From an uncultured Sulfurovum sp. (GTDB lineage: Bacteria; Campylobacterota; Campylobacteria; Campylobacterales; Sulfurovaceae): DNA of 64,000 bases. The notes below the pieces were generated by a model. The model did not search any database. It was not told the origin of the DNA and was given only the letters and a program-made list of their open reading frames with translations. Where the stretch lies: positions 14,066-78,065 of the forward strand of contig CACVAU010000079.1 in the NCBI GenBank assembly GCA_902727915.1, read 5' to 3'. Made by a program: the position numbers and the translations under genes. Below are positions 25,025 through 33,253 of the stretch, one piece after another (the first letter of the stretch is position 1; the number at the start of each line of letters is the position of its first letter).

Positions 25025-25870
25025 TTATACTCTGTAAGCCTCACGTAGGGCAGTGATTTCAGATTTTGACCCAAAGAAACATGGGCTTGTATCATGTGGA
25101 TGTGAAGGTACAAGTTCTAGTAGTCTCATACCCATGTTGTCAATGGCTTCTCCACCAGCTTGTTCATACATAAGTGCAAAAGGGATAACCTCAAAAAGTT
25201 GTCTTAGTTTTCCTTCTGGCTTGTCAGTAGTATCAGGGTAAGAGAATAGTCCTCCACCTTTAAGCATGATTTGGTGTAAGTCTGGAACCATACCACCTGA
25301 ATAACGTAAACGATAACCTTCTGAGAATAATTTGTCAATAAATGTTTTATGTGTAGCAGACCAGTTTTGTTGTGTTCCTCCAGAGGCATTGAGTTTACCT
25401 TTTTCATGCATACTAATTTCACCCACTTCTTTAAACTCACCAGCAATAACACGAGAAAGCATTGGTTTTGTGTCACGTGTTGCTACAACCAATTCTACTC
25501 TAGGCCCATAAACAACATACGCAGAAGCGACAAGGTTTTTACCCTCTAGTTCACCTTTGTAAATACCAAAAATAGAACCAACAGAGAGGTTAACATCAAC
25601 CAAACTAGAACCATCTAAAGGGTCATAACAAACGGTATACTCTCCTGTAGAAGAGAGTTCAAGTACACCTTCTTTTTCTTCACTGACCAAGGCTTTTACG
25701 GAAGTAACATTGGCAAATGCTTTTTCAATGATGAGGTCAGATTGAACATCCAGTTTAAGTTGATCTTCTCCTGAAGAGTTTTCAGAGTCAGAGTATCCGA
25801 GGTCTGATGTTTTAATGGCATTATCAATTTCAAAGGCAACTTGTTTTATGGTTTCAAATATGTCGTTCAC
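25025..25870 (-). CDS. fbp: Fructose-1,6-bisphosphatase class I
   Basis: Fbp removes the C1 phosphate of fructose-1,6-bisphosphate in gluconeogenesis, as needed by an autotroph. The 281-residue protein has VSEEKEG, the catalytic [20 protein letters not shown] motif, [20 protein letters not shown] and the late [11 protein letters not shown] segment of class I enzymes. The GTG at 25870 is chosen as start: AAGGAAG lies 5 bases before it and it overlaps the mobB stop by one base (TAGTG). An in-frame ATG at 25900 would run inside mobB. It is shorter than the roughly 330 residues of E. coli Fbp at the N-terminus, which is normal in Campylobacterota. Confidence 0.93.
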   Translation of the reverse strand: MNDIFETIKQVAFEIDNAIKTSDLGYSDSENSSGEDQLKLDVQSDLIIEKAFANVTSVKALVSEEKEGVLELSSTGEYTVCYDPLDGSSLVDVNLSVGSIFGIYKGELEGKNLVASAYVVYGPRVELVVATRDTKPMLSRVIAGEFKEVGEISMHEKGKLNASGGTQQNWSATHKTFIDKLFSEGYRLRYSGGMVPDLHQIMLKGGGLFSYPDTTDKPEGKLRQLFEVIPFALMYEQAGGEAIDNMGMRLLELVPSHPHDTSPCFFGSKSEITALREAYRV

Positions 25871-26364
25871 TATACTTCCTTGGCATGTTGGTTTATCCAC
25901 TCTATAATTTGAGTGGTATTGTTTAAATCTAAAATATCAATGTTTTGAGGAATTTTATATTTTTTTATATCAATTGTGTGGTCGATGGCAATGGCATTTG
26001 AAGAGTGTAGATAAGGCTCTTCAATATGATTTCTAAAAATCGCAATACGGGGAAGAGGCAGGGTTTTTAATCCTTCAACTAATAAAATATCAAAATGGTT
26101 AAACATTTGAATAATGTCTGTCAGTTCTTTATGACGCTGTGAGAAATAGGTAGTTCGTGTTGGTGAGCTGACAACAACCTCAGCACCTGTTTGAGAAAAT
26201 GTATGGCTATCTTTACCTTTTGTATCAAATATTGCCTTATCTTTTGGGTCATGTTTAATTATGGCAACTTCTTTTTCTAAGAGTAAAACTTTAGCAACTT
26301 TTTTAAGAAGGGTAGTTTTCCCTGAACCAGATGGCCCAGTAAAAGCGACGGCAAAACGTTTCAT
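25870..26364 (-). CDS. mobB: Molybdopterin-guanine dinucleotide biosynthesis adaptor MobB
   Basis: A 164-residue P-loop GTPase-like adaptor. The start [17 protein letters not shown], the IKHDPKDK segment, the DILLVEGLK motif and PRIAIFRN match MobB, which supports MobA in attaching GMP to molybdopterin for bis-MGD enzymes such as nitrate or polysulfide reductases. The ATG at 26364 follows AAGGAGTATT on the minus strand, while the longer frame to 26397 has none. Its stop overlaps the fbp GTG by one base, so the two are coupled, an arrangement I associate with Sulfurimonas-like genomes. Confidence 0.88.
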   Translation of the reverse strand: MKRFAVAFTGPSGSGKTTLLKKVAKVLLLEKEVAIIKHDPKDKAIFDTKGKDSHTFSQTGAEVVVSSPTRTTYFSQRHKELTDIIQMFNHFDILLVEGLKTLPLPRIAIFRNHIEEPYLHSSNAIAIDHTIDIKKYKIPQNIDILDLNNTTQIIEWINQHAKEV

Positions 26365-26450
26365 AATACTCCTTGAGATATAAAGGGGATTATACATAAA
26401 AGTTTATAGGAAATATGTTAAAATGGGCGAAATTGAAAGGCTAATAGTTC

Positions 26451-27023
26451 ATGTATAAAAATATTTTACTTTTAACATCTGTATTTCTTATTCTTGGGTG
26501 TTCTGCAAAAAAAGAAGAGTGTGGTGTTAGAGACAAATCTGACTTTGGACAACTTTTTACTAAAGATGATATCTATCACAATAGCTTGGTAAATACACAA
26601 AAAGCACAACTCATGGCCTCGTTTGAAACAAAAGCACTCTTGACAGCTACGTATTTGAATCCTGTGTTTGAAGAAAGGGATTGTAAGAAACGATTTCAAA
26701 ATAAGATGGAAGATGCTGAATACTTTTTTATAGGGGTATACATTCAAAACAGTGAAAAGCATGAGTTTAATACCAAAGGTTATTCTTTGACTTTGAATGG
26801 TTTAGAACCCATTGATATTCAAGAGTTAGCCAAAGATGATTCCTTACGATATGAGATGCCCATGGTAGACAATTGGAGTACTTATTATAAAGTTAAATTT
26901 AAAAAGTCACCTAAAAATGACTTTTCGCTTATTTTCGGAAACGATCGCTTTGGGAAGGATATTTTAAACTATTCAAAAGGGGAGAAAGCTTTGTTTGAAT
27001 CCCTAACAAGTTTAGGTATATAA
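26451..27023 (+). CDS. Hypothetical lipoprotein
   Basis: A 190-residue exported protein with a lipobox (LILGCSAKK). Cysteines at ECG and RDCKKRF may pair. The mature part has a predicted immunoglobulin-like beta pattern (FFIGVYIQNSEKHEFNTKGY, STYYKVKFKKSP). No family recognised. The last 95 bases overlap the end of the convergent slt gene on the opposite strand. Both frames look genuine there, although the final 30 residues (GNDRFGKDILNYSKGEKALF) are the least certain part. Confidence 0.6.
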   Translation: MYKNILLLTSVFLILGCSAKKEECGVRDKSDFGQLFTKDDIYHNSLVNTQKAQLMASFETKALLTATYLNPVFEERDCKKRFQNKMEDAEYFFIGVYIQNSEKHEFNTKGYSLTLNGLEPIDIQELAKDDSLRYEMPMVDNWSTYYKVKFKKSPKNDFSLIFGNDRFGKDILNYSKGEKALFESLTSLGI

Positions 27024-28524
27024 CATAATTTGTTAGCACTTTTTTAGCATATTCTCTTGATTCTTCATAGTCAACTAGCTCCATGCTTAGATAAGGTTCA
27101 TAGCGACCTTTTTTAAACATATTAGGGTTTTTAAGTGTGCGTTTTGTAAATCCAATACCTCCATTATAAGCGTAAGCAACTAAGAGGGGGTTATAGAGCC
27201 ATTTATTTAAGTAGTCTAAATGTTGATTGGCATAATTAATGGCTAAATAGGGATTAAACATTTCGTTAAGATCTATTTCTTGACCTCGTTCTTTGGCTAA
27301 ATGTTTAATGAGAAAGGGCATGATTTGCATCATACCAAGGGCATAAGATGGTGAAACAGAGGCTGGAACAAAACGACTCTCTTGTTTGGCTATGGCATAA
27401 AGTAAAGCAATACGCTCTTTTTCAAAACCCCACATTGCCAAAGGATAAGGCATGGGATAATAAGGGACTTTGTATTTTGTTTCTTTTTCTTTAATGTAGC
27501 TATAAATTCCGACTGTTTCCGTAGTTTTATACTTTTCAGCAAGGCTCATGAGCTTATCAGGATTGTTTTTCATTTCAAGTTTAATGTTTTCCCAATCAAT
27601 TGGATTAGTAATGTCAAAATCTGGAATGATTTCAAAAGTTAACTGTGGAGAGATAACTTTAGGGTAGGGCTTGTTTAAGATATCTCTTGCTTTTAGGGTA
27701 TAGAGATTAACATCATGACTTTTGATTAAAGCATTTAAGTAAGCAGGTTCTTTTGTAATCAGATAAAGCCAAAAATCTACTTGGTCATATTTACTTTGAT
27801 ATTTTGTTTTACTACGTGCAAGTTCTAAAAAGTTTTTAGCAACTTTGGGTTGTTTAAATTCAATGGCATTCATGGCTAAAAAGAAATTGGATTGAAAGTT
27901 CAAGGTATTTTCTGAAATCATAAATACGAGGGATTTTTTAGCCTTGTTGAGGGCAGGTGTTGTGACAATTTTTGCGATGCTTTTATTGAACTGTTTTTCA
28001 TGTATAAGGTGTTCTAATTGTGTTGGTGTAAAGGCTTTATTAAAATGTTTTTTTCTATACTTTGAGCCTACATTATTAAGTATGTAACATTGAGTTGAAG
28101 CTTTTTGAAGGCTTAGTTGTTGAAAAGGGTTATCAGAACTCATCACTGTTAAGGTATCAGAGTATTTACCTTGACGTTTAATTTTTTCATGAAGTTTTTT
28201 GAGTTCTTTTAAAGATTTTTTTGCAGCTGTGGCTGGATAAATGATGTAATTGTTTGGGTCTTTTTTTTTACTGTTTTTTTTATGTGTTTTGGGGGTATAG
28301 CCTAGTTTTTTGTGAATACTTTTTTTGAGCTTATGACTTTTTCTTTTAGTTAATTGATAGGCTTTGAGGGCTTCAGATTTTGAGCTTTTTGGATTGTTAA
28401 TAAATCGCCATATATAATAATCTTTAGCAAAAGATGAAGGCATCGCCTTTATCTCTTGAAAGTTGTGATTATTAGCATAAAGTAAGGTTAATCCTAACAA
28501 TAAAAAAATCAGAAGTTGTTTCAT
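26929..28524 (-). CDS. slt: Soluble lytic murein transglycosylase
   Basis: A 531-residue periplasmic enzyme that cleaves the glycan backbone of peptidoglycan to 1,6-anhydromuropeptides. The signal peptide is MKQLLIFLLLGLTLLYANN. A long helical superhelical region is followed by the catalytic domain near 385-510, with the catalytic Glu in AIAKQESRF, then SYALGMMQIMP and VAYAYNGG. It abuts yggT (stop-start spacing of zero). Its 3' end overlaps the convergent lipoprotein gene by 95 bases. Domain order and length agree with Slt70-like enzymes. Confidence 0.9.
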   Translation of the reverse strand: MKQLLIFLLLGLTLLYANNHNFQEIKAMPSSFAKDYYIWRFINNPKSSKSEALKAYQLTKRKSHKLKKSIHKKLGYTPKTHKKNSKKKDPNNYIIYPATAAKKSLKELKKLHEKIKRQGKYSDTLTVMSSDNPFQQLSLQKASTQCYILNNVGSKYRKKHFNKAFTPTQLEHLIHEKQFNKSIAKIVTTPALNKAKKSLVFMISENTLNFQSNFFLAMNAIEFKQPKVAKNFLELARSKTKYQSKYDQVDFWLYLITKEPAYLNALIKSHDVNLYTLKARDILNKPYPKVISPQLTFEIIPDFDITNPIDWENIKLEMKNNPDKLMSLAEKYKTTETVGIYSYIKEKETKYKVPYYPMPYPLAMWGFEKERIALLYAIAKQESRFVPASVSPSYALGMMQIMPFLIKHLAKERGQEIDLNEMFNPYLAINYANQHLDYLNKWLYNPLLVAYAYNGGIGFTKRTLKNPNMFKKGRYEPYLSMELVDYEESREYAKKVLTNYVIYLNLLGIQTKLSPLLNSLKYPSQSDRFRK

Positions 28525-29052
28525 TTATATGCCTATACTCTGACTAAGTTGTCCGAGTAGACCAATCATGGCTTGGAGTGAAAAGATAAGAACTAAAGGA
28601 GATAAATCAATACCACTTATTACTAAAAAAGGAAGCTTTTGACGAATAAACTGTAAGGGAGGATTGGTCAAGTGCTTAATGGTTTGTACAATCGGATTGT
28701 ATTGGTCAACATTAAGGTATGAAAGTACCACGGCAATAATAACTAAGATGATATAAGCGTAAATAATTGAGCTTAAAATACCAATGATTGCCAGTAATAT
28801 ATTACCACTAAGCAGACTGCTAATAAGTTGTAGCCCAATAACGAGTACCAATGGGGAAAGGTCTACGCCTCTTACGACGACAAAAGGAAGTTTTTGACGT
28901 ACATAACTAAAAGCTGGTTCGGTTAAGCGTCTAAGAATTTCAACGGCTGGTTGACGTGGATTGATTTGTAATATAGAAACAATTGCTGAAATAATAATAA
29001 TCCAAATATAGACTTGAATAATTAAGAGTAAGGGTGCTAGAATAAAATCCAT
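28525..29052 (-). CDS. YggT family membrane protein
   Basis: A 175-residue inner-membrane protein with two tandem YGGT units, each with a pair of hydrophobic helices around a conserved R-Q-K-L-P-F-x-V segment (FSYVRQKLPFVVVRGVDLSP and LQFIRQKLPFLVISGIDLSP). YggT proteins are implicated in membrane organisation or ion homeostasis. The start overlaps the stop of the upstream gltX-like gene by one base, and slt follows at once, so the three form an operon transcribed leftward. Confidence 0.88.
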   Translation of the reverse strand: MDFILAPLLLIIQVYIWIIIISAIVSILQINPRQPAVEILRRLTEPAFSYVRQKLPFVVVRGVDLSPLVLVIGLQLISSLLSGNILLAIIGILSSIIYAYIILVIIAVVLSYLNVDQYNPIVQTIKHLTNPPLQFIRQKLPFLVISGIDLSPLVLIFSLQAMIGLLGQLSQSIGI

Positions 29053-30311
29053 TATGAGGCTACCTCCAAGATGTAAGATTTAATAAATGGATAAATTTCA
29101 CTCAACTCAGGTCCATTTCCTGTGCCAGTTAAGAGATAACGTAGTGGTTCAAGTAAATTTTTATCATTTAATTTACTGTTATTTGTAATGTATAGTGTAA
29201 GTTCACTTAAAGTTTCAAAGGCAGGTGCTTGGGCAATAAGGTCAGAGATGATTTTCATCTCTTCTCCCCAGATGCCAGTAAAATTCTTTGCTTTAAAAAT
29301 AGGATTAATTTTGATTTCCAATTCATTCGTGGTAGTACACTCTTTGTCTAAGTAAACTTTCGCTAATTTACCAATGTCTGCATCTGCGAAACCAAAGAGT
29401 TTAGAAAGTTCTTTATCATCCATCATTTTTAAATGTTCACGGTTAATAAAGCGTAATTGTTCGAGTTTAAAGTCTGAAATAGAGAGAGATATGTTTTCTA
29501 AATCGAACCAGTTGATGGCTTCAGGTAGGGTAAATATTTCTTGAGGGGCTTTCGTATAACCCAGTAAAAGTAAATAGTTTAAGATGGCATCAGGAATAAA
29601 ACCTTTTTGTAGAAGCCATTTGATGGATGAGTTTTCATGTTCAATTAGCAGTTGAGGAAGATGTGCATGACTTGTTGTATGTGCATAGTCCATAAGTTGT
29701 TTAATGTGCAGTTCTTTGGCCGTGTTTAAAAGATTTTGTTGCGTACTAATAATAAAATTGATATTACTCATAATATCATCACTTGCAGCAGCAAAATTAT
29801 GACTTGCTGATCCATCTTCTTTTAAAATGATAAAGGAATCAATTTCTTTTGCTTTAACCCTAAGTTGACCTTGTAGCATATCATTAATAATAATGTCATT
29901 GGAAGGTTTTTTAACGCGTATTACAAATTTTTCGCCAGATTTTTTTAAAAGAGAATAATCTTCTTGTGTCAGTGTTTCACAGGAACCAGAATAGTGTTCA
30001 GGAAATTGATTATTTTGTGCATTGCATTTACAGATAAACGCTTTGTTATCTTTTAAAAGACGAAGTGCCAATGTTTGGTGTAAGTTAAGATGTTCACTTT
30101 GATGAAAGACACTATCATGCTTAAGTGCAAACTTTTCAAGTAGCATCATAATTTCGGTATCTTTTCCTTCTATATTATGTTTATTGTTGATGTCGGCTAT
30201 GCGTATTAGAAACTGATCGTTTTTTTGTTGTGCCACTAAATAATTTAAAATAGCAACACGTAAGTTCTCTATATCCATATCACCAGATGGTGAGGGGGAA
30301 AATCGAAGCAT
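29052..30311 (-). CDS. GluRS2-like protein lacking catalytic motifs
   Basis: A 419-residue protein collinear with the second glutamyl-tRNA synthetase (GltX2) of Campylobacterota: LRFSPSPSGDM, IEGKDTEIMMLLEKF, QSEHLNLHQTLALRLL, DSFIILKEDGSASHNFAAAS, SSIKWLLQKGFIPDAILNYL, FKLEQLRFINREHLK and the C-terminal LLEPLRYLLTGTGNGPEL. The class I signatures are gone: HIGN has become DIEN, IEDTD has become IADIN, RGEDH is replaced by STQQN, and KMSKRD is deleted before SSIKW. The frame is intact and similarity extends end to end, so it is maintained, but aminoacylation is unlikely. An active GluRS must be encoded elsewhere. Operon with yggT and slt. Regulatory or tRNA-binding roles are possible. Confidence 0.8.
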   Translation of the reverse strand: MLRFSPSPSGDMDIENLRVAILNYLVAQQKNDQFLIRIADINNKHNIEGKDTEIMMLLEKFALKHDSVFHQSEHLNLHQTLALRLLKDNKAFICKCNAQNNQFPEHYSGSCETLTQEDYSLLKKSGEKFVIRVKKPSNDIIINDMLQGQLRVKAKEIDSFIILKEDGSASHNFAAASDDIMSNINFIISTQQNLLNTAKELHIKQLMDYAHTTSHAHLPQLLIEHENSSIKWLLQKGFIPDAILNYLLLLGYTKAPQEIFTLPEAINWFDLENISLSISDFKLEQLRFINREHLKMMDDKELSKLFGFADADIGKLAKVYLDKECTTTNELEIKINPIFKAKNFTGIWGEEMKIISDLIAQAPAFETLSELTLYITNNSKLNDKNLLEPLRYLLTGTGNGPELSEIYPFIKSYILEVAS

Positions 30312-30491
30312 TCTTTCTCCTAGATTGTATTAAGCATATTATAGGGGGTTTTTCTTGAAATAATTATAAATAGATTATTTTGAATAAATATCTTTTATTG
30401 ATAATTTTTAATTAATATTTAAAATTAAGTTTTATGAAAATAAACTAAAATAAATAGAATAAAACTAATAAATTTATCAAAAATTAATTGT

Positions 30492-30510
30492 AACATATAT
30501 TGTTATAATA
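30492..30510 (+). promoter_or_regulatory. Candidate promoter/operator of the pilus operon
   Basis: In the 292-base AT-rich gap 30312-30603, TAACA-TATAT-TGTTA (30492-30506) is a perfect inverted repeat, and TATAAT (30505-30510) overlaps its right arm as a good -10. No clear -35 is visible. It lies about 95 bases before the first pilus gene. The rest of the gap shows nothing else that I can assign. Confidence 0.4.
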
Positions 30511-30603
30511 AGATAAATAATTGATAAAATCGCCATATTTATCTATTTTAATAAGGCTTTCATAATAATTTTGGGAATATACTTATACCAATCTTAAGAA
30601 AGA

Positions 30604-32157
30604 ATGGTATATTTAAAAATTATGTCAAATACAAATATTGATAATAGAATTAAAAAATATAAGAATATAACTACCATAAATCCTTATATTGAAAGTTTTT
30701 ATGAATATAAGAATCAAGACTTTAAGAGTATAAAAAAGTTGTCATATAATGATAAAAGTTACACTATTTCGTATTTAACGAATAAAGAGATGATTATATC
30801 TTCTTTAGATGTTGGATATAATTTACCTGAAGATGAATTAGAAGGGTATTTTTTTGATAAAGCGTATGAAGAGTTAGGGTTAGATGAAGAAAAAGAATAT
30901 GTGATTAATTATCAAAAGAGAGATGATGATCGTGATTCTTTTGTTTATAACCTTTTCATATCAGAGCCTAGTAAAGTTGATGCTTATTTTTCAACAGTAC
31001 TAGATGAAACGAAATACATAGACTTACTAATTCCTGCCCCTTTACTTTTTAAAACTTTATATACTAATAAAATACTTGAAAACAGAGATGCACATTGTTA
31101 TGTGTATTTTACGGTTAAAGATGCCTTTGTTGCGATGTATAATAATGGTAACTTTATTTACTCTAAGTCTTTAGAGTTCTCATTAGAGCAAATATATGAT
31201 AAGTATTGTGCTTTGGTTGGTGAAAAAATTGATAAAAAAGAGTTTTTTGATGTTTTAAATTCTGAAGGTTTAAAAACAAGTAATGCAGAGTATCAACAAA
31301 ACCTTATGAAAATATTTGGTGAAATTTTCTTACAAATAAATGACATTGTTATTTATGCTAGGAGAGCCTATAATATAGATAGCATTCAAAAGCTTTTTTT
31401 GGGTTCTGTTGATAGTCCTGTTATTGGTCTTAGTGATTATGGCTATAATTATTTAGGTATTCCTACTTTTAATTTAGATTTTAATTTTGATATAAAAAAT
31501 GATGAATGGTATGTTGATCAATTACAATATTTAATGGTTAAATCAGGCTTAGATTATATTAATGACCCTAAAAAAACTTTAAACCTCTCCACTTATCCAA
31601 GAGCACCTATTTTTGCTAAAAGAGCCAGTGGGCAATTTATTATTTCTTTTATTATTAGTTCATTATTGGCATTGGGTTTGCCTTTGGTCTATTTAATTCC
31701 AGCTTATTCTTTAGAAGCTTATAATTTAAAATTATCAAATGATGACAGAGTACTTAATACGGATGTTGTGAAGTATAAGGGTATTTTAGAAAATAAGAAA
31801 AAGATTATCAGTTCAAGTAAAACAGAATTGAAAAGGTTAGAAGCCATTTTTGAAAAGAAAGCCAGAACATTGACGGCAATTTATGATAAAAAAGTAAATT
31901 ATAAATTTAAGTCAAATTTTTTATATATTTTTTCAAAAGATTTAGCCAAATTTAACGTGAACATTGAAGAAATATTTTCGACAGATGATAAGTTTACTTT
32001 TCATCTTCTTTCTAAAGATGAAAAAAATATTACTAAATATATTAAATATGTTTCTAAAAAATATTTTAATGATATTCAGGTTATTGATATTAAGCGTATT
32101 GAATTGGATACCGATGAATTGGTGTATCGTGGAGTTTTAAAGGTTGATTATAAATGA
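30604..32157 (+). CDS. Pilus assembly protein with PilM/GspL-like topology (MshI position)
   Basis: A 517-residue inner-membrane protein. Residues 1 to about 340 form a cytoplasmic domain that may be a degenerate actin-like fold as in PilM/GspL (YIDLLIPAPLLFKTLY, CYVYFTVKDAFVAMYNNGNF, QKLFLGSVDSPVIGL). One membrane helix follows (about 345-370, FIISFIISSLLALGLPLVYL), then a coiled coil and a PilN-like periplasmic end. In MSHA-type operons MshI occupies this place before MshJ, so it is probably its functional equivalent, a cytoplasm-to-periplasm link of the assembly platform. The start is uncertain: the ATG at 30604 has AAGAAAG very close, and the ATG at 30622 has none. Overlaps the next gene by four bases. 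Confidence 0.6.
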   Translation: MVYLKIMSNTNIDNRIKKYKNITTINPYIESFYEYKNQDFKSIKKLSYNDKSYTISYLTNKEMIISSLDVGYNLPEDELEGYFFDKAYEELGLDEEKEYVINYQKRDDDRDSFVYNLFISEPSKVDAYFSTVLDETKYIDLLIPAPLLFKTLYTNKILENRDAHCYVYFTVKDAFVAMYNNGNFIYSKSLEFSLEQIYDKYCALVGEKIDKKEFFDVLNSEGLKTSNAEYQQNLMKIFGEIFLQINDIVIYARRAYNIDSIQKLFLGSVDSPVIGLSDYGYNYLGIPTFNLDFNFDIKNDEWYVDQLQYLMVKSGLDYINDPKKTLNLSTYPRAPIFAKRASGQFIISFIISSLLALGLPLVYLIPAYSLEAYNLKLSNDDRVLNTDVVKYKGILENKKKIISSSKTELKRLEAIFEKKARTLTAIYDKKVNYKFKSNFLYIFSKDLAKFNVNIEEIFSTDDKFTFHLLSKDEKNITKYIKYVSKKYFNDIQVIDIKRIELDTDELVYRGVLKVDYK

Positions 32158-32807
32158 AAATAATAGTTAATATATTAAATAGTCTTGATGATTATTTTGA
32201 AGTGAAATCAGACAATGAAAAATGGATGATGATTGCAATGTTAGCTGTTGTGATTGGGTATGTTTCTTATACTTTTTTTTATCCATTTGCTGAGGATAAA
32301 TTTAATAAAGAACAACGTAAAAGTGAAGCTTTACAAAAGAAGATTCATGCAAGTCAGCAATATCTTCAAAGTATTACAGTAGGTGGCAATAGAAATTTTT
32401 ATGTTCAAAAATATAATACTGATATTAAAAACTTAGAAAAAAGTATTGATAAGGCGAATGTTGATATTACATTTATTTCTACTAAACTAGAAGAGCTTTC
32501 TCCTTTATTGTTTAATAAAGAGAGTTGGTCTAAGTTTTTAAATTCTGTTACAAAACAAGCCAAACAACAAAATGTTAATCTTAATTATATTGAAAATAAT
32601 TATGTAGATAATGATGGTAGTTTTGGGCATGTTCTTCAGATTGAAGTGGGGTGTTCTGGTCAATATAGAGAGATAGTTAAATTTGTTAATCAACTCGAAA
32701 AGTCTGTTTTGGTGACCGATGTTTATGGTTCACATTTATATCTTGATAAAAATGATACTGTTGTTTCAGCAGACATTAATATTTCAGTATGGGGAGTTAA
32801 TAACTAA
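32154..32807 (+). CDS. PilO/MshJ-like pilus assembly protein
   Basis: A 217-residue protein with one membrane helix near residues 23-43 (MMIAMLAVVIGYVSYTFFY), then a coiled coil (EQRKSEALQKKIHASQQYL) and a ferredoxin-like periplasmic domain (HVLQIEVGCSGQYREIVKFV), the layout of PilO/MshJ/GspM. It would form the periplasmic platform with the preceding protein. ATGA and TAATG junctions couple it to both neighbours. Named by topology and position rather than by close sequence likeness. Confidence 0.65.
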   Translation: MKIIVNILNSLDDYFEVKSDNEKWMMIAMLAVVIGYVSYTFFYPFAEDKFNKEQRKSEALQKKIHASQQYLQSITVGGNRNFYVQKYNTDIKNLEKSIDKANVDITFISTKLEELSPLLFNKESWSKFLNSVTKQAKQQNVNLNYIENNYVDNDGSFGHVLQIEVGCSGQYREIVKFVNQLEKSVLVTDVYGSHLYLDKNDTVVSADINISVWGVNN

Positions 32808-33253
32808 TGCATCAAATATCTATAGGCAAAATATCAATTATGATTACGTTGTTACATACATCTCTTTATTCAGCTTCTTTAAGTTCAGCCGAAATAACAA
32901 AAATGGTTAATGAGATTAAGAAAGAGCGAGAAGGTATAGGGCTAGTAATGTTAAATAATACGGCTAACCCTTTTATTATATACATACCTGAAGAGAAAGT
33001 TCCAGAAGCTTCTTTTGGTTCTGAGGTTGTGAATACAGCACCTGTTGAAGTTAAATATATGCTCAAAGCCATTTTAAATAATGCAGCATTTATTGATAAA
33101 AAGTGGTACAAAAGAGGGGACAGTCTTGGAAACTATAAGATTGGATATATCTCTTCTACTTCAGTAGTATTAAACAGTTCTGCTGGTGAGAGAGTATTAA
33201 AATTAAATCAAAAAAAGAAAAAATTTATTAAGTTAAACAGAGGACATAAATAA
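32807..33253 (+). CDS. PilP/MshK-like periplasmic pilus protein
   Basis: A 148-residue protein with an N-terminal hydrophobic segment (ISIMITLLHTSLYSASL), probably a signal peptide. A C-terminal domain follows, with VKYMLKAILNNAAFIDKKWY, GDSLGNYKIGYI and VVLNSSAGERVLKL. That pattern (a short beta domain of the 'KWYKxGDxLG...V...' type) is typical of MshK/PilP/GspC homology-region proteins that dock to the secretin. Translationally coupled to the secretin gene by a one-base overlap (TAATG). Confidence 0.65.
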   Translation: MHQISIGKISIMITLLHTSLYSASLSSAEITKMVNEIKKEREGIGLVMLNNTANPFIIYIPEEKVPEASFGSEVVNTAPVEVKYMLKAILNNAAFIDKKWYKRGDSLGNYKIGYISSTSVVLNSSAGERVLKLNQKKKKFIKLNRGHK

